Shown one piece after another: positions 20,539 to 30,013 of a stretch of 37,969 nt of DNA. The notes beneath the pieces were generated by a model, which was not told where the DNA came from, ran no database searches, and worked only from the letters and a program-made list of their open reading frames with translations. The stretch's first letter is position 1, and every line of letters starts with the position of its first letter. The position numbers and the translations under genes are program-made. Source of the stretch: Phytohabitans sp036906915 (GTDB taxonomy: Bacteria > Actinomycetota > Actinomycetes > Mycobacteriales > Micromonosporaceae); contig NZ_JBAKHX010000076.1 in assembly GCF_036906915.1 (NCBI RefSeq), positions 1 through 37,969 of the forward strand, given 5' to 3'.

Positions 20539-22668
20539 GTGACCGCGAACGAAACATCTCTCACCTGGTCAGAGCTCGACCGCAAAGCGGTCGACACGGT
20601 ACGGGTACTGGCCATGGACGCCGTCGAGAAATCCGGCAACGGCCATCCTGGTACCGCGATGAGCATGGCTCCGGCGGCGTACCTGCTCTTCAACAAGCTG
20701 CTGAAGCACGATCCGAGCGACGCGAACTGGGCCGGCCGCGACCGGTTCGTGCTCTCGATGGGGCACTCCAGCCTGACCCTCTACATCCAGCTCTACCTGT
20801 CGGGTTACGGGCTGAGCCTTACCGACCTCCAGTCCCTGCGCCAGTGGGGCTCGCTCACGCCGGGTCACCCCGAGCACGGGCACACCGTTGGCGTCGAGAC
20901 CACGACTGGGCCGCTTGGCCAGGGCGTGGGCAACGCGGTCGGCATGGCGTTCGCGTCGCGGCGCGAGCGGGGGCTGTTCGACCCGGAGGCGGCGCCCGGT
21001 GAGTCGCCGTTCGACCATCACATCTGGGCGTTCGCCTCGGACGGCGACCTCGAAGAGGGCATCAGCCACGAGGTCAGCGCGCTCGCCGGCCACCAGAAGC
21101 TGGGCAACCTGATCCTCGTCTGGGACGACAACGAGATCTCGATCGAAGACGACACCCGGATCGCCAAGAGTGAGGACATCGCCGCCCGGTACGAGGCGTA
21201 CGGCTGGCACGTCGAGACCGTCAGCTGGCGCAAGGGCCACCCCGAAGACGGCGAGTACCAGGAGGACGTCGAGGCGCTGAACGCCGCTCTTCAGCGGGCC
21301 AAGGCGGAGACCGACCGGCCCTCGTTCATCGCCCTGCGCACGATCATCGCGTGGCCGGCGCCCACCAAGCAGAACACCGGCAAGTCGCACGGCTCGGCCC
21401 TCGGCAAGGACGAGGTGGCCGCCACGAAGAAACTGCTCGGCTTCGACCCGGAGCAGTCGTTCGCCGTCGACGACAAGGTGCTCGCGCACGCCCGCGAGGT
21501 GGTCGACCGGGGCCGCGCCGCGCACGCCGAGTGGCAGAAGAAGTTCGACGCCTGGGCCACCGCCAACCCCGAGCGCAAGGCCCTCTACGACCGCATGGCC
21601 ACCCGCAGCCTGCCCGAAGGCTGGACCGAGGCGCTGCCGGAGTTCCCCGCCGATGCCAAGGGCATCGCCACCCGCGCCGCGTCCGGCAAGGTGCTCGACG
21701 CGCTCGCGCCGGTGCTTCCGGAGCTGTGGGGCGGCTCGGCCGACCTGGCGGAGAGCAACAACACCACGATGAAGGGCGAGCCCTCGTTCGTGCCGACCGA
21801 GCACGCGACGAAGGAGTTCCCCGGCAACGAGTACGGCCGCACGCTGCACTTCGGCATCCGCGAGCACGGCATGGGCTCGATCCTCAACGGCATCGTGCTA
21901 CACGGCGGCACCCGCCCGTACGGCGGCACCTTCCTTGTATTCAGCGACTACATGCGGCCAGCGGTGCGGCTCGCCGCGCTGATGAAGCTGCCGGTGATCT
22001 ACGTGTGGACGCACGACTCGATCGGTCTCGGCGAAGACGGCCCGACCCACCAGCCGATCGAGCACCTGTCGGCGCTGCGGGCGATCCCCGGCCTCGACCT
22101 GGTGCGCCCGGCCGACGCCAACGAGACCGCCTGGGCGTGGCGCCTGGCGTTGGAGCACACCGACCGCCCGACTGCGCTCGCACTGACCCGGCAGGCGTTG
22201 CCGGTGTTCGACCGCAGCGAGCTCGCCTCCGCCGAAAACGTGGCCCGCGGCGGGTACGTGCTCGCCGAGGCGTCCGGCGGCCAGCCCAAGGTGATCCTCA
22301 TCGGCACCGGTTCCGAGGTCGCGCTCTGCCTCACCGCACGGGAGCGTCTTGAGGCCGAGGGCACCCCGACCCGGGTCGTGTCGATGCCTTGCCAGGAGTG
22401 GTTCCGCGCGCAGGACCAGGCCTACCGCGACTCGGTGCTGCCGAGCAACGTCAAGGCCCGCGTCTCGGTCGAGGCCGCGATCGCGATGTCGTGGCACGAC
22501 ATCGTGGGCGACAGCGGGGAATGCGTCAGCATTGAACACTATGGGGCAAGCGCCCCGTACCAGGTGCTGTTTGAGCAGTTCGGCTTCACTCCCGACCGGG
22601 TCGTGGCCGCGGCGCACGCGTCGCTGTCCCGCGTCGGTGAGATCACAGGCACGACGACCGGTAGCTGA
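20539..22668 (+). CDS. tkt: Transketolase
   Basis: 709 residues, normal for transketolase. Moves two-carbon ketol units between sugar phosphates (xylulose 5-P to ribose 5-P or erythrose 4-P) with thiamine diphosphate. N-terminal KSGNGHPGTAMSMAPAAYLL and GPLGQGVGNAVGMA are diagnostic. The ThDP/Mg motif runs from SDGDLEEGISHEVSALAGH to LVWDDN. The pyrimidine domain has RTLHFGIREHGMGSILNGI with the catalytic Glu and GTFLVFSDYMRPAVRLAAL. The C-terminal domain starts near VILIGTGSEVALCL. GTG 20539 follows GAGGAG. First gene of the pentose-phosphate operon; tal starts 14 nt after its stop. Confidence 0.97.
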   Translation: MTANETSLTWSELDRKAVDTVRVLAMDAVEKSGNGHPGTAMSMAPAAYLLFNKLLKHDPSDANWAGRDRFVLSMGHSSLTLYIQLYLSGYGLSLTDLQSLRQWGSLTPGHPEHGHTVGVETTTGPLGQGVGNAVGMAFASRRERGLFDPEAAPGESPFDHHIWAFASDGDLEEGISHEVSALAGHQKLGNLILVWDDNEISIEDDTRIAKSEDIAARYEAYGWHVETVSWRKGHPEDGEYQEDVEALNAALQRAKAETDRPSFIALRTIIAWPAPTKQNTGKSHGSALGKDEVAATKKLLGFDPEQSFAVDDKVLAHAREVVDRGRAAHAEWQKKFDAWATANPERKALYDRMATRSLPEGWTEALPEFPADAKGIATRAASGKVLDALAPVLPELWGGSADLAESNNTTMKGEPSFVPTEHATKEFPGNEYGRTLHFGIREHGMGSILNGIVLHGGTRPYGGTFLVFSDYMRPAVRLAALMKLPVIYVWTHDSIGLGEDGPTHQPIEHLSALRAIPGLDLVRPADANETAWAWRLALEHTDRPTALALTRQALPVFDRSELASAENVARGGYVLAEASGGQPKVILIGTGSEVALCLTARERLEAEGTPTRVVSMPCQEWFRAQDQAYRDSVLPSNVKARVSVEAAIAMSWHDIVGDSGECVSIEHYGASAPYQVLFEQFGFTPDRVVAAAHASLSRVGEITGTTTGS

Positions 22669-22682
22669 GGGAGCGTAGAACT

Positions 22683-23789
22683 ATGACGGACCGGCTTGGT
22701 GAGCTTTCGGCCGCTGGTGTAGCGGTGTGGATCGACGATCTCAACCGGGTGCGGCTGGAGTCCGGTGGGCTCGACCAGTTGCGACGGGAAAAGCACGTGG
22801 TCGGCGTGACGACCAACCCGACCATCTTCGCCAAGGCGCTCAGCGACGCCGAGGCGTACGACTGGCAGGTGCGCGACCTCGCGGTGCGCGGGGTCACCGT
22901 CGAAGAGGCGGTGCGCATGCTGACCACGTACGACGTGCGGTGGGCGTGCGACGTGATGAAGCCGGCGTACGACGCCTCGGCGGGCGTCGACGGCCGGGTC
23001 TCCATCGAGGTCGACCCGCGCCTGGCGCACGAGACGGAGAAGACCGCCGCCGAGGCCAAGGCGCTGTGGTGGCTGGTCGACCGGCCGAACCTCTTCATCA
23101 AGATCCCGGCGACCGTCGAGGGCCTGCCGGCGATCACCTCGACGCTCGCGGAGGGCATCAGCGTCAACGTGACACTGATCTTCTCGCTCGAGCGGTACCA
23201 GCAGGTGATGGAGGCGTTCCTCGCCGGCCTGGAGCAGGCCAAGGCCAACGGCCACGACCTGACGAAAATCGGCTCAGTGGCGTCGTTCTTCGTGTCCCGT
23301 GTGGACACCGAGGTCGACAAGCGCCTCGAAAAGGTCGGCACGCCCGAGGCAAAGGCGTTGCAGGGCAAGGCCGCCAGCGCCAACGCGCAGCTCGCGTACG
23401 AGCGGTACACGCAGGTGTTCTCCTCGGAGCGGTGGCAGGCGCTCGCCGACGCCGGCGCGCACCCGCAGCGTCCACTGTGGGCGTCCACCTCCACGAAGAA
23501 CCCCGCGATGCGCGACGTCATCTACGTCGAGGAGCTGATCGCTCCCGGCGTTGTCAACACGATGCCGGCGGCCACGATCGACGCGTACGCCGACCACGGC
23601 GAGACGCGCGGCGACACCGTCACCGGCTCGTACGAGCAGGCCCGCAAGGTCCTCGACGACCTGGCGCAGCTCGGCATCGACTACGACGACGTGGTGGAGA
23701 CGCTGGAGCGCGAGGGCGTCGAGAAGTTCGAGCAGAGCTGGTTGGAGCTGCTCCAGACCGTGGACGGCCAGCTCCAGGCGGGCAAGTGA
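22683..23789 (+). CDS. tal: Transaldolase
   Basis: 368 residues, (beta/alpha)8 barrel of the actinobacterial/cyanobacterial long transaldolase group. It transfers a dihydroxyacetone unit from sedoheptulose 7-P to glyceraldehyde 3-P. K140 in DRPNLFIKIPAT is the Schiff-base lysine. GVTTNPTIFAKAL (41-53) is the N-terminal signature, and SVASFFVSRVDTEVDKRL is the conserved C-terminal barrel segment. STSTKNPAMRDVIYVEELI and the NTMPAATIDAYADHG region follow. ATG 22683 is preceded by GAGGGAG. The stop overlaps the next gene by GTGA. Confidence 0.97.
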   Translation: MTDRLGELSAAGVAVWIDDLNRVRLESGGLDQLRREKHVVGVTTNPTIFAKALSDAEAYDWQVRDLAVRGVTVEEAVRMLTTYDVRWACDVMKPAYDASAGVDGRVSIEVDPRLAHETEKTAAEAKALWWLVDRPNLFIKIPATVEGLPAITSTLAEGISVNVTLIFSLERYQQVMEAFLAGLEQAKANGHDLTKIGSVASFFVSRVDTEVDKRLEKVGTPEAKALQGKAASANAQLAYERYTQVFSSERWQALADAGAHPQRPLWASTSTKNPAMRDVIYVEELIAPGVVNTMPAATIDAYADHGETRGDTVTGSYEQARKVLDDLAQLGIDYDDVVETLEREGVEKFEQSWLELLQTVDGQLQAGK

Positions 23790-25150
23790 AGGAAGTCGAG
23801 GCGGCGGCCGGGCTCGCTGTATGGCGAGCCAGCCGCCTCGGCGCCGACTTGACGGCAGATCACGAGCCGCCCGGTCTCGACCCGCTGCTTCCCCTGCTGG
23901 CTGAGCTGACAGCGGAGGTCGCCGACCTCGATCACGTCGTGGTCGCGGGCGCCGGCTCTGGCGGCACTGTGCTGGCCGCGCGGGCGATCACGCGGACGCT
24001 CGGCCGGCCGCTGACCGTCCTGGACACGGCCGACCCTGGCCCCGTCGAGCGCGCCATCGGTGACCGCCTCGATCGCACGGTCGTGGTGGTCGCCGGTGAC
24101 TCCGACGTCGCTGAGGCGGTGCGCCGGGCCTACCTGAGCGCGTTCCTCGGCGCCGGAATGACCGAGGCGGAGGCCACACGCCGGTTCGTCCTGGTGGGCG
24201 ACATGGTGCCCGCCGGCCGCTCGGCGCTCAGCGCCGCCGCGCTCGTGCCGGCGGCGCTTGCGGGGGTCGACGTGGCCGAGCTGGTCGAGCAGGCCCGCGA
24301 GCTGTCTGCCGCGCTCGTGCGCGGCGGCGACAACCCCGCGCGGGCTCTGGCCTCGGCGCTCTCCGCCGGCCACGACACGGTGGCACTGGTATCGGACGGC
24401 ACCGGCCTGATCGGCCTGACCGACTGGGTGGGGCGGCTGCTGGCCGAGTCGCTGGGCGTCCTGCCGGTCGTGCTGGAAGACCCGGGCTCCCCGGTCGCCG
24501 GCGACCGGGCGCTCACCGTCACCGTGGGTGGCTCGCTGGGCGCGGGCACGGTGCCGGGCGGCGGCGTCTGGCCGGACGTGGCGGTCAACGGACCGTTGGG
24601 CGCCCAGTTCCTGGTGTGGGAGCACGCCGTCTCAATGGCCCGAGGGCCCGCGCGAGCGGAGCGAGAGCCAACTAGCTCGGTCACCCGCCGCGCCGCACCG
24701 AAGACCACTGGCACCGCTCCGATGGACGCGGGCGAGTTCACCGAGGGCTCGGTGACGGGCTACGGGACGTCCGCGGGGAGCGTCGTAGAGGCGCTTGGCG
24801 CGCTGCTACTCGGCAGCCGCCCCGACGGATACCTGTCGATCACCGCGTACCTCGACCCGGTCGCCGATGCCGACGTGGCCAAACTGCGCCCGCTGCTGGC
24901 CGAGGTGGCTGGTCGGCCGGTCACGTTCGGTTGGGGGCCGCAGCCCCGGCACCCGGCCGGCACCCATCTCCAGATCACCGGGGCGGTCGCTTCCGACCAG
25001 TACCAACTCGGAGATCTTGAGGCGGCTCAGGCCGCCGCAGACCGCGCGGAGCTGGCCCGCGACGGACGCCGGATCGTGCGTCTCGACCTGGCCGACCGCG
25101 CCTCAGGGATCGTTCAACTGTTGGACGCCGCAGGGGCCTTGCGAAGCTGA
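23786..25150 (+). CDS. Degenerate glucose-6-phosphate isomerase-like (SIS) protein
   Basis: 454 residues against about 540-560 for actinobacterial Pgi. Homology is visible in VVVAGAGSGGTVLAARAITR, LTVLDTADPGPVERAIGDRL, GRSALSAAALVPAALAGVDV, VNGPLGAQFLVWEHAV, SITAYLDPVADADVAKLRPL, RPVTFGWGP and LQITGAVASDQYQLGDLEAA. From my memory of the family, several functional parts are missing. The phosphate-binding SKSGGTxET loop is replaced by VVVAGDSDVAEAVRR. The NPFDQPxVExxK block is replaced by an Arg/Ala-rich stretch, ARGPARAEREPTSSVTRR. The HSTGQxHKGGP motif near the end is reduced to RHPAGTH. The frame is fully open and translation is coupled to tal by GTGA, so it is expressed but probably not an ordinary isomerase. 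A regulatory or scaffolding role is possible. Confidence 0.75.
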   Translation: MKEVEAAAGLAVWRASRLGADLTADHEPPGLDPLLPLLAELTAEVADLDHVVVAGAGSGGTVLAARAITRTLGRPLTVLDTADPGPVERAIGDRLDRTVVVVAGDSDVAEAVRRAYLSAFLGAGMTEAEATRRFVLVGDMVPAGRSALSAAALVPAALAGVDVAELVEQARELSAALVRGGDNPARALASALSAGHDTVALVSDGTGLIGLTDWVGRLLAESLGVLPVVLEDPGSPVAGDRALTVTVGGSLGAGTVPGGGVWPDVAVNGPLGAQFLVWEHAVSMARGPARAEREPTSSVTRRAAPKTTGTAPMDAGEFTEGSVTGYGTSAGSVVEALGALLLGSRPDGYLSITAYLDPVADADVAKLRPLLAEVAGRPVTFGWGPQPRHPAGTHLQITGAVASDQYQLGDLEAAQAAADRAELARDGRRIVRLDLADRASGIVQLLDAAGALRS

Positions 25151-25162
25151 GAGGATAAGTCC

Positions 25163-26680
25163 GTGGGTAACCCGTTGCGCGATCCGCAGGACCGCCGGCT
25201 ACCGCGAATCCCAGAGCCATGCGCTCTGGTGATCTTCGGAGTGACCGGCGACCTGTCTCGCAAGAAGCTACTTCCCGCCATATACGACCTGGCCAACCGG
25301 GGCCTGCTGCCACCCGGCTTCGTGGTGTTGGGCTTCGCCCGCCGCGACTGGGGGCATGGCGATTTCGAGTCGATGGCCTATGAGCACGCCAAGGCGCACG
25401 CGCGCACACCGTGGCGCGAGGAGGTGTGGGCGCGGCTCTCCGGCAACATGAAGTTCGTCGGCGGGGCGTTCGACGACGACGACGCCTTCGACAATCTCGC
25501 CGCGACGCTCGACGAGCTGCGCGACTCGCACGGCATCCACGGCAACGCGGCGTTCTACCTGTCGATCCCGCCCTCGGCGTTCCCGACGGTGCTCAAGCAG
25601 CTCGCACGCACCGGCATGGCCGACAACGAGCGCTGCGGCGGCTGGCGCCGGGTGATCGTGGAGAAGCCGTTCGGCACCGACCTGACCTCGGCCAAGTCGC
25701 TCAACGACCTCGTCGACGATGTCTTCACCGGGCCCGACGTCTTCCGCATCGACCACTACCTGGGCAAAGAAACCGTCCAGAACATCATGGCGCTGCGATT
25801 CGCCAACTCGCTCTTCGAGCCGGTGTGGAACTCCAAGTACGTCGACTCGGTGCAGATCACCATGGCCGAAGACGTCGGCATCGGCACCCGGGCCGCCTTC
25901 TACGACGCCACCGGCACCGCCCGCGACGTGCTCCAGAACCACCTGCTCCAGCTCCTCGCGCTGGTCGCGATGGAAGAGCCGACCAGCTTCGACGCCGCCG
26001 AAATCCGGGCCGAGAAGCTGAAGGTGCTGCGCGCCATCAGCCTGCCCAAGGACATCAAGGCCGGCACGGTCCGCGGCCAGTACCTGCAGGGCTGGGTCGC
26101 CGGCGAGCGCACCAAGGGATACCTCGATGAGGAGGGCGTGCCGCAGGACTCCAACACGGAGACGTACGTGGCGGTGCGCCTCGGCATCCAAAACAGGCGC
26201 TGGGCCGGCGTTCCGTTCTACATCCGGGCCGGCAAGCGGCTGCCGCGCCGGGTCACCGAGGTGGCGGTGGTGTTCAAGAAGGCGCCGCACCTGCCATTCA
26301 ACCCGGCCGACGTCGAGGCGCTCGGCGAAAACCAGCTCGTCATCCGGGTGCAGCCGGAAGAGGGCATGGTGCTCAAGTTCGGCTCCAAGGTGCCGGGCAC
26401 CACGATGGAGCTGCGCGACATCGCGATGGACTTCCAGTACGGCGAGGCGTTCACCGAGTCCAGCCCGGAGGCGTACGAGCGGCTCGTGCTCGACGTGCTC
26501 ATCGGCGACCGGACGCTCTTTCCCGACGCGGCCGAGGTCGAGCAGAGCTGGCACGTGGTCGACCCGCTGGAAGAGGCGTGGCAGGGCGTCAAGCCTGAGC
26601 AGTACCGGTCCGGCGAGTGGGGGCCGCGCGCGGCCGACGAGATGTTGGCCCGCGAGGGCCGTCACTGGAGGCGTGCCTAA
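25163..26680 (+). CDS. zwf: Glucose-6-phosphate 1-dehydrogenase
   Basis: 505 residues. Oxidises glucose 6-P to 6-phosphogluconolactone, mainly making NADPH. Coenzyme fingerprint IFGVTGDLSRKKLLPAIY at 24-41, EKPFG at 167-171, and active-site RIDHYLGKE at 195-203 with the catalytic His/Lys. The C-terminal half carries RAGKRLPRRVTEVAVVFK and QPEEGMVLKFGSKVPGT. GTG 25163 is preceded by GAGAGG; the stop TAA is immediately followed by the opcA ATG. OpcA downstream is its usual actinobacterial partner. Confidence 0.97.
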   Translation: MGNPLRDPQDRRLPRIPEPCALVIFGVTGDLSRKKLLPAIYDLANRGLLPPGFVVLGFARRDWGHGDFESMAYEHAKAHARTPWREEVWARLSGNMKFVGGAFDDDDAFDNLAATLDELRDSHGIHGNAAFYLSIPPSAFPTVLKQLARTGMADNERCGGWRRVIVEKPFGTDLTSAKSLNDLVDDVFTGPDVFRIDHYLGKETVQNIMALRFANSLFEPVWNSKYVDSVQITMAEDVGIGTRAAFYDATGTARDVLQNHLLQLLALVAMEEPTSFDAAEIRAEKLKVLRAISLPKDIKAGTVRGQYLQGWVAGERTKGYLDEEGVPQDSNTETYVAVRLGIQNRRWAGVPFYIRAGKRLPRRVTEVAVVFKKAPHLPFNPADVEALGENQLVIRVQPEEGMVLKFGSKVPGTTMELRDIAMDFQYGEAFTESSPEAYERLVLDVLIGDRTLFPDAAEVEQSWHVVDPLEEAWQGVKPEQYRSGEWGPRAADEMLAREGRHWRRA

Positions 26681-27694
26681 ATGATTGGCTTGTGGGACAC
26701 CACCGGCAACGAGGTGGTCAAGGCGCTGGCGGCGGAGCGCCGCAGCGCGGGTGGCGTCGCCAGCGGCATGGCGCTGTCGCTCATCGTCGTGGTCGACGAG
26801 AAGCGGGTACGGGAGGCCGAGGCGGCCGCCACGATCGCGGCGTCGGCGCACCCGTGCCGGCTGCTGATGGTGGTGCGCGACGACTTCGAGCGCCCCAACA
26901 ACCGGCTCGACGCCGAGATCGTCGTGGGCGGGCGGCTCGGCCCGTGCGAGGCCGTGGTCATGCGCATGTACGGCCGGCTCGCGCTGCACGCCGAGTCAGT
27001 GGTCATGCCGCTTCTGGTACCCGACGTGCCGGTGGTCACCTGGTGGCACGGCGAGCCGCCGGACCGGATCGCCAACGACTACCTGGGCGTGGTCGCCGAC
27101 CGCCGCATCACCGACAGCGCGATGGCCACTGACCGGGTCGGAGCCCTGCGGCAGCGCGCGATCGACTACGCGGCCGGCGACACCGACCTCGCCTGGACCA
27201 GGATCACCCCGTGGCGCACCCTGCTGGCCGGCGCGTTCGACACCGTCGAAGCCAAGGTCACGAGCGCGACGATCGTGGCGCCGGAGAGCGACCCGACCGC
27301 CGCGATCATGACCGGGTGGCTGGCCGCCCGGCTCGGCATCCGGCCCCGGCTGGAGCCGACCTCGTCGTTCCCGCGTATGCGCTCGGTCTCGCTGGAGTGC
27401 GGCAACGGCGAGGTGCTCTCGCTGACCCGTGAGGACAGCAGCGCCATCTTCACGCGTACCGGCCAGGCCGACCGCACGCTGCCGCTGGTCCGCCGGCCCG
27501 TCGGCGACGAGCTGGCCGAGGAGCTGCGCCGGCTCGACGCCGACCAGGTGTACGCCGAGGCGCTGAGCGCGTTCGCCCGGGTGCCGGGGCTCAACAGCCG
27601 GCCGGTGAAGCGGGTACACGAGTGGAAGGACCCGGCCATCGAGAAGCGCACGGTTGGCGCGGTGGGCCCGGTCGGTGCGGTCGTCAATGGCTGA
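26681..27694 (+). CDS. opcA: OpcA, glucose-6-phosphate dehydrogenase assembly protein
   Basis: 337 residues. OpcA promotes assembly and activation of G6PDH in cyanobacteria and is kept next to zwf in actinobacteria. Family segments visible: MIGLWDTTGNEVVKALAAER, SAHPCRLLMVVRDDF, EAVVMRMYGRLALHAESVVM, PDVPVVTWWHGEPPDRIAND, TPWRTLLAGAFD. ATG directly follows the zwf stop (TAAATG), and the end overlaps pgl by 8 nt. The C-terminal tail (KRTVGAVGPVGAVVNG) is low in complexity. Confidence 0.95.
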   Translation: MIGLWDTTGNEVVKALAAERRSAGGVASGMALSLIVVVDEKRVREAEAAATIAASAHPCRLLMVVRDDFERPNNRLDAEIVVGGRLGPCEAVVMRMYGRLALHAESVVMPLLVPDVPVVTWWHGEPPDRIANDYLGVVADRRITDSAMATDRVGALRQRAIDYAAGDTDLAWTRITPWRTLLAGAFDTVEAKVTSATIVAPESDPTAAIMTGWLAARLGIRPRLEPTSSFPRMRSVSLECGNGEVLSLTREDSSAIFTRTGQADRTLPLVRRPVGDELAEELRRLDADQVYAEALSAFARVPGLNSRPVKRVHEWKDPAIEKRTVGAVGPVGAVVNG

Positions 27695-28457
27695 GACCGG
27701 CGTCGTCGTCCACGCCGACCCGGACGTCCTCGCACAGGCCGTGGCCGCTCGGCTGATCGTCAAACTCATCGACGCGCAGGCCGAGCGGGGCAGCGCCTGC
27801 GTGGTGCTGACCGGCGGCCGGGTCGCCGCGGCGGTCTACCGGGCCGTGGGCGACCTACCCGCCAGCGACGCCGTCGACTGGTCACGGGTCGACGTGTGGT
27901 GGGGCGACGAGCGGTTCCTGCCCGGCGGCGACCCCGACCGCAACGAGACCCAGGCACGGGCGGCACTGCTCGACGCGTTGCCGCTCGACCCGGCCCGGGT
28001 GCACCCGATGCCGCCGTCGGACGGGCCCGACGGCGCAGACCCGGAGGCGGCTGCCGCCCGGTACGCGGACGAGCTGGCCACCGCGGCCAAGCCGGGACAC
28101 GCCACCCTGCCGCACTTCGACGTGCTCATGCTCGGGGTCGGCGAAGACGGCCACGTGGCGTCGGTCTTCCCCGAGCACCCGGTGGCGTACGAGACGCGAC
28201 CGGTGAGCGCGGTGCGCGGCAGCCCGAAGCCGCCGCCGATCCGCACCACGCTCACGATCCCCACCATCAACACGGCGGAAGAGGTGTGGCTGGTCGCGGC
28301 CGGCACCGACAAGGCCAAGGCGGTGGGCATGGCGATGGCGGGCGGCGGTCCGGTCCAGGTGCCGGCGTCGGGCGTTCAGGGCGTGGAGCGCACCCTGTGG
28401 CTGCTCGACCGCGCGGCGGCAGCGGAGGTAGCCCCCCGCCTACGCAGCCTCCGCTAG
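27687..28457 (+). CDS. pgl: 6-Phosphogluconolactonase (DevB/NagB type)
   Basis: 256 residues. Hydrolyses 6-phosphogluconolactone to 6-phosphogluconate, the step after Zwf. Motifs: VLTGGRVAAAVYRAV near the N-terminus, VDVWWGDERFLPGGDPDRNE, and FDVLMLGVGEDGHVASVFPE with the DGHxASxFP signature. The end of the family fold is at VWLVAAGTDKAKAVGMAM. ATG 27687 lies inside the end of opcA (8-nt overlap), so translation is coupled. Its stop TAG overlaps the rbpA stop on the opposite strand within CTAG. Confidence 0.95.
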   Translation: MAETGVVVHADPDVLAQAVAARLIVKLIDAQAERGSACVVLTGGRVAAAVYRAVGDLPASDAVDWSRVDVWWGDERFLPGGDPDRNETQARAALLDALPLDPARVHPMPPSDGPDGADPEAAAARYADELATAAKPGHATLPHFDVLMLGVGEDGHVASVFPEHPVAYETRPVSAVRGSPKPPPIRTTLTIPTINTAEEVWLVAAGTDKAKAVGMAMAGGGPVQVPASGVQGVERTLWLLDRAAAAEVAPRLRSLR

Positions 28458-28798
28458 CGCTCGCCGCGGCGGTGGCGGAGGGCGGCCAGCGCCTCGGCGA
28501 GGATGGCCTCGCCGTCGGCGTCGGAGCGCCGCTCCTTCACGTACGCCAGGTGGGTCTTGTATGGCTCGGCTCGCGACGGCCCGGGCGGGTTGTGCGCGTC
28601 CTGGCCGGCCTGCTGGCCGCAGCGCGGGCAGTCCCAGGTCGGTGGCGCCGGGGCGTCCGCGGCGAGCAGTACTTCAACCGAGTGGCCCTTCGCGCACCAG
28701 TAGGTGACTTCGCGTCGGGGGGCTGGTTCACACCGTTCGACGGGTCGGATGGGACCGGAACCGACTCGGGTGCCTCGGATGGCGCTGCCATGTGGCAC
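28454..28798 (-). CDS. rbpA: RNA polymerase-binding protein RbpA
   Basis: 114 residues. RbpA binds RNA polymerase and the principal sigma factor and stabilises open promoter complexes in actinobacteria. N-terminal AIRGTRVGSG matches the RGxRxG start of the family. The core VTYWCAKGHSVEVLL and PTWDCPRCGQQ has C35, H39, C57 and C60, a likely zinc site. The C-terminal sigma-interaction helix is YKTHLAYVKERRSDADGEAI; the usual Trp after TH is absent. GTG 28798 has AGGAG 9 nt upstream; ATG 28791 is out of frame. Convergent with pgl. Confidence 0.88.
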   Translation of the reverse strand: MPHGSAIRGTRVGSGPIRPVERCEPAPRREVTYWCAKGHSVEVLLAADAPAPPTWDCPRCGQQAGQDAHNPPGPSRAEPYKTHLAYVKERRSDADGEAILAEALAALRHRRGER

Positions 28799-28851
28799 GA
28801 CTCTTCGCTCCTGTCGATGGAGGGGGGTTCTCGACGGGAAATAAGGAAAAA

Positions 28852-28889
28852 ACTCTGCGCGCGGTCCGAAACCGGACCGCGCGCAGAGT
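28852..28889 (-). terminator. Intrinsic terminator after secG
   Basis: Perfect 17-bp stem: arms 28852-28868 (ACTCTGCGCGCGGTCCG) and 28873-28889, loop AAAC. On the minus strand it is followed by six T (28852-28847), a textbook Rho-independent terminator for gap-pgk-tpiA-secG, isolating rbpA. It may also slow plus-strand reading from pgl, but no T-tract lies on that side. Confidence 0.9.
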
Positions 28890-28916
28890 CTACGACTACC
28901 AGTGGTGCTAGAGGGA

Positions 28917-29171
28917 CTAGCTGTTCATCGCGAGTTTGAGCCAAAGGCCCAGGCCGACAATGCAAGCAAACCAGACAATGCCCACCAAAATGGTGTATCG
29001 GTCGAGGTTCTTCTCCGCGACCGACGAACCGGCCAGGCTGGTGCTCACCCCGCCACCGAACATGCTCGACAGGCCACCACCCTTACCGCGGTGCAGCAGG
29101 ATCAGGAGCATGAGCAGGAAGCTCGTGATGACAAGCAACACGATCAACGTGTATGCGAACGCGATCGGCAT
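28917..29171 (-). CDS. secG: SecG preprotein translocase subunit
   Basis: 84 residues, two TM helices (about 3-26 and 59-80) joined by a Gly/Ser-rich loop, HRGKGGGLSSMFGGGVSTSL, which is the SecG hallmark. It assists SecYE in protein export. ATG 29171 is chosen over the longer open frame because the upstream part is not membrane-like. It lies 50 nt after tpiA and is the last gene before the strong terminator at 28852-28889, an order typical for actinobacteria. Confidence 0.93.
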   Translation of the reverse strand: MPIAFAYTLIVLLVITSFLLMLLILLHRGKGGGLSSMFGGGVSTSLAGSSVAEKNLDRYTILVGIVWFACIVGLGLWLKLAMNS

Positions 29172-29221
29172 GGCGGCGGTCAATCCTCTCGAAACGGGAG
29201 CGGACCAAGGATAGCCGAACG

Positions 29222-30012
<791 letters not shown>

Positions 30013-30013
<1 letters not shown>

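Noticed and set aside
28789..28791. ATG 28791 as the rbpA start
   Set aside because: Out of frame with the RbpA coding sequence; GTG 28798 is in frame with AGGAG upstream.
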